From Rhizobiaceae bacterium (GTDB lineage Bacteria > Pseudomonadota > Alphaproteobacteria > Rhizobiales > Rhizobiaceae): a DNA stretch of 5,609 nt. The position numbers and the translations under genes are program-made. The DNA is taken from NCBI GenBank assembly GCA_913776675.1, contig CAJYRE010000293.1, positions 1 through 5,609 of the forward strand. The letters run 5' to 3'. The notes beneath the pieces are model-generated. The model was not told the DNA's origin. It was given only the letters and a program-made list of their open reading frames with translations, and made no database searches. Positions 1 through 4,552 of the stretch are shown here, in pieces (within the stretch, counting starts at the first letter, position 1; every line of letters begins with the position of its first letter).

Positions 1-640
1 CTTTCTGGTGCTGTCCATTGGAACGTTGCTCGCCGTCAAGGCTGATGCCGTGATCCGGGGGCAATCGGCCTATAAAACCCTGCTGATCGTCGTCTATGCC
101 ATTGCGCCGCCGGTAGCGGGCCTGATCGGCATGATGTTCTTTGATCAGCACATCGGCCCCTTTGTGAAATTCGTCGCCCTGTTTGGCTGGGACATGAAGG
201 TGGGCCTGAATTATTTCGACACCGCCTTTGCCATGGTGGCCATCGCGGTGTGGAACCAGATTCCGTACAATTTCATCTTCATCCTGTCGGGCCTGCAAGG
301 CATTCCGGCCTCGGTGCGCGAAGCCGCCACACTGGATTGCCGCTCCGGCACCCGCCGGTTCTGGACCGTGACCATGCCGCTTCTGACGCCCACCGCCTTC
401 TTCCTGCTGGTCGTCAACATGACCTATTCGCTTTTTGATACGTTTGGTGTGGTTGATGTGATCGTCAAGGACAAGCCCGCGGATAACCCGATTACCTTGG
501 TTTATAAGGTCTACACCGATGGTTTCCGTGGCAATGACATTGGTTCTTCCTCGGCGCAGTCGGTGATCCTGATGGTCGTCGTGCTGGTTTTAACAATGAT
601 CCAGTTCCGCTTCATCGAGCGGCGCGTCCACTACGGTTGA
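1..640 (+). CDS. ugpA: UgpA, sn-glycerol-3-phosphate ABC transporter permease (3' part; 5' end outside window)
   Basis: This is one of the two inner-membrane permease subunits of the UgpBAEC importer, which takes up sn-glycerol-3-phosphate and related glycerophosphodiesters. The reading frame is open to the left edge (first full codon at base 2), so about 212 codons are visible against roughly 295 in E. coli UgpA; about 80 N-terminal residues are missing. Counting the GTG at base 8 as residue 1, hydrophobic segments lie near 24-45, 73-97, 126-146 and 184-200. The sequence follows E. coli UgpA closely around YAIAPPVAG, FFLLVVN, FDTF and the ending SSAQSVILM...QFRFIERRVHYG. The cytoplasmic EAA loop that docks onto the ATPase starts at E105 (bases 320-322). 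Its usual glycine is Cys here (TGC, 338-340): EAATLDC rather than EAAxxDG. The stop codon is TGA at 638-640. The family call is firm; the GTG at base 8 is internal and not the real start. Confidence 0.93.
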   Translation, partial: FLVLSIGTLLAVKADAVIRGQSAYKTLLIVVYAIAPPVAGLIGMMFFDQHIGPFVKFVALFGWDMKVGLNYFDTAFAMVAIAVWNQIPYNFIFILSGLQGIPASVREAATLDCRSGTRRFWTVTMPLLTPTAFFLLVVNMTYSLFDTFGVVDVIVKDKPADNPITLVYKVYTDGFRGNDIGSSSAQSVILMVVVLVLTMIQFRFIERRVHYG

Positions 641-644
641 GGAG
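639..644 (+). promoter_or_regulatory. Ribosome binding site of ugpE overlapping the ugpA stop codon
   Basis: GAGGAG lies six bases before the ugpE ATG and shares two bases with the ugpA TGA (638-640). This spacing implies that ribosomes finishing ugpA cover the ugpE initiation region, so the two permease subunits are probably translationally coupled and made in similar amounts. The site also fixes the ugpE start at 651. Confidence 0.75.
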
Positions 645-650
645 AAGACC

Positions 651-1493
651 ATGTATAAAACCAAACTCTTCGACCATGTGATCTTGCTGCTCGGCGTCGT
701 TGTCATGCTCGGTCCACTGGTTGTGGCCTTTACCACGTCATCACACACGGCGGCCGAAATCCACCAAAAGGGCTTGATGCTCTCCATGGGCGGACACCTC
801 GGCGAAACCTATAATAAGGTGTTGTTTGCTCAGACCGGCTTTAATGGCAAGGTCACGGGTCTCAACATGTTGATCAATTCGCTGATCCTCGGCCTTGGAT
901 TTGCGATTGGCAAGATCGTGCTGTCGATGATGGCTGCTTACGCCATTGTCTATTTCCGCTTTCGCTTTGCCACGCTGGCGTTCTGGATCATCTTCACCAC
1001 GCTGCTGTTGCCGCTGGAAGTGCGTATCATGCCATCCTACAAAGTGGCGAGTGAGCTGGGCCTTTTGAACTCCTACACCGGTTTGATTCTGCCGCTTTTG
1101 GCTTCTGCCACCGGCACCTTCTTCTTCCGGCAGTTTTTCAAATCCGTGCCAGAAGAACTGTTGGAAGCCGCGCGTATTGATGGGGCTGGCCCGTTCAAAT
1201 TCCTGATCGACATTCTGGTGCCGCTGTCGCGCACCATGATTGCGGCGGTGTTTATCATCATGTTCGTTTATGGCTGGAACCAGTATCTCTGGCCGATGCT
1301 GATGACGACCGATGAGAATTTCTACACGCTGATGCGCGGTATCAAGCAGATCCTTCAGGTCTGGGTGGGCGCACAAATTCCCGATTACAACGAAGCCTTT
1401 GCCATGGCCGTGCTCGCTATGTTGCCCCCGATTGTCATCGTGGTGGTGTTCCAGAGCTGGTTCATCAAGGGCCTCACCGAAACCGACAAGTAA
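651..1493 (+). CDS. ugpE: UgpE, sn-glycerol-3-phosphate ABC transporter permease
   Basis: This is the second inner-membrane permease subunit of the glycerol-3-phosphate importer; it pairs with UgpA to form the channel. The protein has 280 residues, compared with about 281 in E. coli. About six membrane segments are visible near residues 8-27, 72-102, 107-126, 138-160, 196-218 and 247-268. The EAA loop is intact (E172, A173, A174, then D177-G178-A179 and P191). Conserved UgpE/MalG-family stretches include [12 protein letters not shown] (119-130), FFFRQFF (157-163) and [11 protein letters not shown] (207-217). The ATG at 651 is preceded by GAGGAG, which overlaps the ugpA stop. The gene ends with TAA at 1491-1493, 11 bases before ugpC, consistent with one polycistronic transcript. 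In other bacteria ugp operons are induced by phosphate starvation through PhoB, but the operon promoter is outside this window. Confidence 0.95.
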   Translation: MYKTKLFDHVILLLGVVVMLGPLVVAFTTSSHTAAEIHQKGLMLSMGGHLGETYNKVLFAQTGFNGKVTGLNMLINSLILGLGFAIGKIVLSMMAAYAIVYFRFRFATLAFWIIFTTLLLPLEVRIMPSYKVASELGLLNSYTGLILPLLASATGTFFFRQFFKSVPEELLEAARIDGAGPFKFLIDILVPLSRTMIAAVFIIMFVYGWNQYLWPMLMTTDENFYTLMRGIKQILQVWVGAQIPDYNEAFAMAVLAMLPPIVIVVVFQSWFIKGLTETDK

Positions 1494-1504
1494 AGGACAG
1501 TCCA

Positions 1505-2611
1505 ATGGCTTCCATCGATATCAATCAGGTCTCCAAGATCTATGACGGCGGTGTGCGTGCTGTGAACAGCGTGGACATCCAGATCAATGACGGCGAATTC
1601 ATCGTGCTGGTCGGTCCATCCGGCTGTGGCAAGTCCACGCTGCTGCGCATGGTGGCCGGATTGGAAAGCATCTCGGAAGGTGTGGTGCGCATTGCCGATC
1701 GTGTGGTCAACACGGTTGAACCGGCAGGCCGCGACATCGCCATGGTGTTTCAGAATTATGCGCTTTATCCGCATATGACCGTGCGGCAAAATCTGGCCTA
1801 TGGCCTGAAAAACCGCAAAACCCCGAAGGACGAGATTGACGCCCGCGTCGCTGAAGCCGCTCGCATGCTGCAATTGGAGCCTTATCTGGACCGCAAGCCG
1901 CGTGCGCTTTCTGGCGGGCAGCGCCAGCGCGTGGCCATGGGCCGTGCGATTGTGCGCAAGCCTGCGGTGTTTTTGTTTGACGAGCCGCTGTCCAACCTTG
2001 ATGCCAAATTGCGCGTGTCGATGCGGGTGGAAATCCGCAAACTCCAGCGCCGTCTGGCCACCACGTCGATTTACGTCACCCACGACCAGTTGGAAGCCAT
2101 GACGCTGGCCGATCGTCTGGTGGTGCTCAATGGTGGGCGGATCGAGCAGATTGGCACGCCTTTGGAAGTGTATAACAAGCCCGCCTCAACCTTCGTGGCC
2201 AGCTTCATCGGCTCGCCTGCCATGAACCTTCTGACCGCCCGGTTGGATGGCAACCGCCTGTCGCTCTGGCCCATCAGCTTTACCTTTGATGGCGTGGCCT
2301 CCTACAGCGGCGAGGTCACCGTGGGTGTTCGTGCCGAAGACCTCACCATTGCCACCTCTGGCCAGCCTTACCTGCCGTTCAAGGTGGATTATGTTGAAGA
2401 ACTGGGTGCGGTGCGCCTTGTGCATGGTTTTGTCGGCGATCAGGCTTTGTGCGCCACGCTGCCGGTGGATGTTGAGCTGAGTGATGAACTGCGTCTGGGC
2501 ATCCGGCCAGAGCGTCTGCATTTCTTTGACCGTGATGGTCGCCGCATCGATGTGCCCTTTCATGAGGCGCGTATGGTGATTGGGGCCGATTCGGTTAATG
2601 TTGGTGCATAA
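1505..2611 (+). CDS. ugpC: UgpC, sn-glycerol-3-phosphate ABC transporter ATP-binding protein
   Basis: This is the cytoplasmic ATPase that powers UgpA-UgpE. It belongs to the MalK/UgpC group of importer ATPases (CUT1 type). The 368 residues carry every core ABC motif: Walker [10 protein letters not shown] at 37-45, Q-loop around Q83 ([10 protein letters not shown]), signature LSGGQ at 135-139, Walker B VFLFDEP at 155-161 with catalytic E160, D-loop SNLD at 163-166 and switch H193. From about residue 235 there is a regulatory C-terminal domain of TOBE/MOP type, with GVRAEDL and [10 protein letters not shown] as its landmarks. The protein is about 12 residues longer than E. coli UgpC (356), and the extra length appears to be a tail after the [10 protein letters not shown] block. 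AAAGGA at 1492-1497, overlapping the ugpE stop, supports the ATG at 1505. MalK-like ATPases for other sugars look similar, so the Ugp assignment rests largely on the neighbouring permeases. Confidence 0.94.
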   Translation: MASIDINQVSKIYDGGVRAVNSVDIQINDGEFIVLVGPSGCGKSTLLRMVAGLESISEGVVRIADRVVNTVEPAGRDIAMVFQNYALYPHMTVRQNLAYGLKNRKTPKDEIDARVAEAARMLQLEPYLDRKPRALSGGQRQRVAMGRAIVRKPAVFLFDEPLSNLDAKLRVSMRVEIRKLQRRLATTSIYVTHDQLEAMTLADRLVVLNGGRIEQIGTPLEVYNKPASTFVASFIGSPAMNLLTARLDGNRLSLWPISFTFDGVASYSGEVTVGVRAEDLTIATSGQPYLPFKVDYVEELGAVRLVHGFVGDQALCATLPVDVELSDELRLGIRPERLHFFDRDGRRIDVPFHEARMVIGADSVNVGA

Positions 2612-2652
2612 ATAGAGACAATTTGGCCTCATCTGTTAAGTTGTGCTTGAAC

Positions 2653-2696
2653 TTTCCCTGATACTCCCTGTTTTATGATAGGGGGTGTCAGGGGAG
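2653..2696 (+). promoter_or_regulatory. Long RNA hairpin burying the ribosome binding site of the cupin gene
   Basis: Bases 2653-2672 pair with 2677-2696 around a four-base loop (TTAT), giving 20 consecutive pairs. Fourteen are Watson-Crick. The other six (2653, 2655, 2662, 2665, 2670 and 2672 on the left arm) all place U on the left and G on the right in the + strand RNA. In the opposite strand these would be A-C mismatches, so the structure suits a + strand transcript better than a DNA operator. It begins 42 bases after the ugpC stop and ends four bases before the cupin ATG. The purine-rich AGGGGAG (2690-2696) lies wholly in the right arm. No T-run follows, so this is not a standard Rho-independent terminator. 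It could be a translation-blocking leader, a transcript-stabilising stem after ugpC, or a Rho- or processing-related structure. The pairing is seen directly; the role is inferred. Confidence 0.65.
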
Positions 2697-2700
2697 TATC
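2660..2700 (+). repeat. Inverted repeat forming an alternative hairpin next to the cupin ATG
   Basis: GATACTCCCTG (2660-2670) pairs with CAGGGGAGTATC (2689-2700) by 11 Watson-Crick pairs with one bulged G (about 2691), around an 18-base loop. It shares its right arm with the longer hairpin at 2653-2696, so the two folds exclude each other. The duplicated CCCTG in the left arm (2656-2660 and 2666-2670) provides the two registers. Because this fold uses only Watson-Crick pairs it also reads as a DNA palindrome, so it could alternatively be a protein-binding site. Confidence 0.5.
2690..2696 (+). promoter_or_regulatory. Probable ribosome binding site of the cupin gene
   Basis: AGGGGAG lies four bases before the ATG at 2701 and is the best Shine-Dalgarno-like sequence near any possible start of the cupin reading frame. 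It supports 2701 over the later in-frame ATGs at 2713, 2743 and 2749, none of which has a comparably good purine run. The spacing is on the short side, and the site is sequestered in both predicted hairpins. Confidence 0.5.
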
Positions 2701-3195
2701 ATGCCAATCAGAATGCTCATTGCCGGGCTTGCGGGTGTTGTGATGGCAATGCCACGGTTGAGGTTCAACGACGATGCGCCGCCTTTGGTGGCAGCCCATG
2801 CCTATGGTGTTGAGCTTAAGCCTGCGCCCATCAATCCCGACTGGATTTTGGAAGGTGATCCGCAGGCGCGAGTGGGCAATCACTCGCAAAGTGCTGATGA
2901 GGCCTCTTCAACGGCTGTGTGGGATTGTACCGCAGGCATCTTTCGCTGGTATTTCGGCTGGGATGAAACGGTGGTGATTCAGGAAGGCGAAGTGCATGTC
3001 ACCGCTGAGGATGGCACTGAACGCACCTTGCGGATTGGTGATATAGCCTATTTCAAAGGGGGCACCTGGGCCACCTGGCGCATTGAAACCTATGTGCGCA
3101 AGATTGCCTTTTTGCGCAAACCATTTCCGGGACCATTGGCGACCCTTTACCGCCTGCGTAATGCATTGCGTGGCGGCTTTAGCGCAGGGCTTTGA
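2701..3195 (+). CDS. Small cupin-domain protein (DUF861/cupin_3 type), function unknown
   Basis: The gene encodes 164 residues. Residues about 38-140 look like a single cupin barrel of the DUF861 (cupin_3) family. The landmarks are a Trp-rich strand and acidic pair FRWYFGWDETVVIQEGEV (81-98), then a second block GDIAYFKGGTWATW (113-126). The classical metal-binding HxH and late His of cupin motifs are absent, as in many DUF861 proteins, so metal catalysis is not indicated by sequence. The N-terminus (residues 5-17, LIAGLAGVV-rich) is hydrophobic after Arg4 and could be a short signal or anchor with a VMA-type site near residue 16; if translation really begins at 2743 or 2749 this part would not exist. 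The C-terminus (about 141-164) is basic and probably helical. The gene follows ugpC by 89 bases and precedes gshB by 81, so it may be a tail gene of the ugp transcript or stand alone. The substrate or partner is not known. Confidence 0.75.
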   Translation: MPIRMLIAGLAGVVMAMPRLRFNDDAPPLVAAHAYGVELKPAPINPDWILEGDPQARVGNHSQSADEASSTAVWDCTAGIFRWYFGWDETVVIQEGEVHVTAEDGTERTLRIGDIAYFKGGTWATWRIETYVRKIAFLRKPFPGPLATLYRLRNALRGGFSAGL

Positions 3196-3219
3196 AGCTG
3201 TAGAAATTACGCGCAAGAC

Positions 3220-3248
3220 GTTGCGTTCAGCGTCGGGTCATCCTACAT
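3220..3248 (+). promoter_or_regulatory. Candidate promoter for gshB
   Basis: GTTGCG (3220-3225) and CTACAT (3243-3248) are 17 bases apart in the 81-base gap before gshB. The second element matches five of six positions of the rhizobial housekeeping -10 sequence CTATAT; the first matches the CTTGAC -35 sequence poorly. Transcription would begin near 3255, giving a leader of about 22 bases. A small inverted repeat, CGCAA-GACG-TTGCG (3212-3225), overlaps the upstream element. The match is weak and unverified. Confidence 0.3.
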
Positions 3249-3276
3249 CTCGATCACATTTAGCAAGAGAGAGACC

Positions 3277-4224
3277 ATGGCAAAGATTACCAATGTCGCC
3301 GTCCAGATGGACCACGTTTCCTCCATCAACATTTCCGGCGATTCGACCTTCGCCATGAGCCTTGAGGCGCAAAGCCGGGGCTACAAGCTGTTTCATTACA
3401 CGCCCGATCGGTTGACCATGCGCGATGGCCGTATTTTTGCCACCGTCGAGCCAATGGAATTGCGCGATGTGAAGGGTGATCACTACACTCTGGGTGCGCC
3501 AGAGCGGGTGGATCTTTCCACCATGGATGTGGTGCTGCTGCGCCAAGACCCACCGTTTGATATGGCTTATATCACCGCTACGCACCTTCTGGAGCGCATT
3601 CATCCCAAAACGCTGGTGGTCAATGATCCGGCTTGGGTGCGTAATTCGCCTGAGAAGATTTTCGTTACCGAATTTGCTGATCTGATGCCGCCGACGCTGA
3701 TCACCCGTGATCCCGCCGAGATTGCCGCTTTCCGCGCCGAGCAGGGCGATATTATCCTGAAACCCCTTTACGGTAACGGCGGTGCAGGGGTGTTTCACTC
3801 CACCCGCGATGACCGCAATTTTTCATCGCTGATGGAAATGTTCGGCCAGATGTTCCGCGAACCCTTTATCGCGCAAGGCTATCTGCCTGCGGTGCGCAAA
3901 GGCGACAAACGCATCATTCTGGTGGATGGCGAGCCGGTCGGAGCCATCAATCGTGTGCCTGCTGAACATGATGCCCGCTCCAATATGCATGCAGGCGGCA
4001 GACCTGAGCCAACAGAGCTGACCGCCCGTGAGCGCGAAATCTGCGCCCGTATTGGGCCAGCGTTGCGTGAACGCGGTTTCCTGCTGGTCGGTATTGATGT
4101 GATTGGCGATTACATGACCGAAATCAACGTGACCTCGCCCACGGGTATTCGGGAAGTGAAGAAATTTGGTGGCGCGGATATTGCCAGCCTGCTCTGGGAC
4201 GCGATTGAGAAGAAGCGCGGCTGA
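3277..4224 (+). CDS. gshB: Glutathione synthetase (ATP-dependent)
   Basis: This enzyme catalyses the second step of glutathione synthesis: gamma-glutamylcysteine plus glycine plus ATP gives glutathione, ADP and phosphate, in the cytoplasm. The 315 residues match E. coli GshB (316) from end to end. The N-terminal domain contains [17 protein letters not shown] (11-27) and RQDPPFD (89-95). The ATP-grasp part has [16 protein letters not shown] (158-173, nucleotide and glycine-rich loop), the substrate loop RSNMHAGGR (234-242), and GIDVIGD followed by [13 protein letters not shown] (281-293). D274, E282 and N284 correspond to the magnesium ligands of the E. coli enzyme. The ATG at 3277 follows an unusual SD-like run of alternating A and G (about 3265-3274) rather than a clear AGGAGG. 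The gene ends in tandem in-frame stops TGA-TAA (4222-4227), and a terminator follows within 30 bases. gshA, needed for the first step, is not nearby. Confidence 0.97.
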   Translation: MAKITNVAVQMDHVSSINISGDSTFAMSLEAQSRGYKLFHYTPDRLTMRDGRIFATVEPMELRDVKGDHYTLGAPERVDLSTMDVVLLRQDPPFDMAYITATHLLERIHPKTLVVNDPAWVRNSPEKIFVTEFADLMPPTLITRDPAEIAAFRAEQGDIILKPLYGNGGAGVFHSTRDDRNFSSLMEMFGQMFREPFIAQGYLPAVRKGDKRIILVDGEPVGAINRVPAEHDARSNMHAGGRPEPTELTAREREICARIGPALRERGFLLVGIDVIGDYMTEINVTSPTGIREVKKFGGADIASLLWDAIEKKRG

Positions 4225-4245
4225 TAAATCCATAAGTCTGATCTG

Positions 4246-4276
4246 AAACGCTCTCCTGCTTGCAGGGGAGTGTTTT
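4246..4276 (+). terminator. Rho-independent terminator downstream of gshB
   Basis: Bases 4246-4258 pair with 4263-4275, making a 13-pair stem with two G.U pairs (4250-4271 and 4254-4267) and a CTTG loop closed by G-C, which in RNA is the stable CUUG tetraloop. The 3' arm runs into TTTT (4273-4276) and a second short T-run follows at 4280-4282. It begins 21 bases after the gshB stop. The T-tract is short, but stem strength and position make termination of the gshB transcript likely. Confidence 0.75.
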
Positions 4277-4376
4277 GCGTTTGGGCATTTCCGCAAAGTC
4301 CTGTTTTGTTCTGATCATACAACCTGTTACAACCATTTTACCATTGATGGGTGATTTTGTTCATTTATTGTTCTTG

Positions 4377-4406
4377 TTGTTTGATGTGAAATATGCAAAG
4401 TATGAT
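4377..4406 (+). promoter_or_regulatory. Candidate promoter for comM
   Basis: TTGTTT (4377-4382) and TATGAT (4401-4406) are separated by 18 bases in the AT-rich spacer; the second matches five of six positions of TATAAT. An overlapping alternative is TTGTTC (4368-4373) with TATGCA (4392-4397), also 18 bases apart. Either would start transcription about 140-150 bases before the comM ATG, leaving a long leader that includes the palindrome at 4483-4502. AT-rich DNA produces such matches by chance, so this is tentative. Confidence 0.27.
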
Positions 4407-4482
4407 TGCATTAAATTGAGTGCTCTTATCGGGACAGTGAAAGTTTGTTTTGTGTAAGGCGCTGATTTGTTTAATTTTAAAA

Positions 4483-4502
4483 GGAATTTTGCGGCAAATT
4501 CC
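4483..4502. repeat. 20-base palindrome upstream of comM
   Basis: GGAATTT (4483-4489) and AAATTCC (4496-4502) are perfect inverted copies around the six-base spacer TGCGGC. The centre lies about 60 bases before the comM ATG. The dimension and symmetry fit a dimeric regulator's operator or a modest hairpin in the leader. On the minus strand the hairpin would be followed by TTTT, which is terminator-like, but no minus-strand gene is seen that would use it. Confidence 0.4.
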
Positions 4503-4541
4503 GAAAAATGACATGCGATAGTGATGTGGATTTTGACGGGC

Positions 4542-4546
4542 AGGGG
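4542..4546 (+). promoter_or_regulatory. Ribosome binding site of comM
   Basis: AGGGG (4542-4546) within a longer purine-rich stretch (to 4550) sits six bases before the ATG at 4553. It selects this ATG, whose product begins exactly where ComM/YifB proteins usually begin (MVARVGTVAFQGI). Confidence 0.6.
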
Positions 4547-4552
4547 CGGATT

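Larger units (their letters stand above)
4277..4552. other. AT-rich intergenic region between gshB and comM
   Basis: This spacer of about 276 bases is clearly more AT-rich than the genes around it, especially 4310-4500, as expected for a promoter region. I see no supported gene in it. A short open frame at 4260-4457 starts inside the gshB terminator stem and has no convincing ribosome binding site. The region contains a candidate promoter (4377-4406), a 20-base palindrome (4483-4502) and the comM ribosome binding site at its end. A small RNA cannot be ruled out from sequence alone, but nothing specifically indicates one. Confidence 0.6.

Noticed and set aside
1..7. GTG at base 8 as the start of ugpA
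   Set aside because: The frame stays open through the left edge, and the sequence aligns with the interior of UgpA, about 80 residues from the N-terminus.
741..1505. Long minus-strand open frame (254 codons) opposite ugpE
   Set aside because: It mirrors the conserved ugpE coding sequence, its translation is rich in His, Gln and Arg with no recognisable domain, and ugpE is certain on the other strand.
1385..2083. Minus-strand open frame (232 codons) opposite ugpE and ugpC
   Set aside because: It spans two conserved + strand genes and gives a His-rich product of shadow-frame type with no motif.
2647..2679. Promoter-like TTGAAC (2647-2652) and TATGAT (2674-2679) upstream of the cupin gene
   Set aside because: The spacing is 21 bases, well beyond the 16-18 normally used, and the second element falls in the apex of the long hairpin. 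A real promoter here would remove the hairpin's left arm from the RNA, so it deserves checking by start-site mapping, but I cannot support it as a feature.
2653..2696. Rho-independent terminator of the ugp operon
   Set aside because: The stem is strong, but no T-run follows the 3' arm; the T-rich part is in the loop and left arm. Termination here by another mechanism is not excluded.
3212..3225. Small inverted repeat CGCAA-GACG-TTGCG before gshB as a regulatory site
   Set aside because: Five-base arms are too short to separate from chance; it is mentioned only with the candidate promoter.
4260..4457. Small + strand open frame (65 codons) between gshB and comM, partly hydrophobic
   Set aside because: Its ATG frame starts within the gshB terminator hairpin, it has no good independent ribosome binding site or promoter, and AT-rich DNA readily encodes hydrophobic runs.
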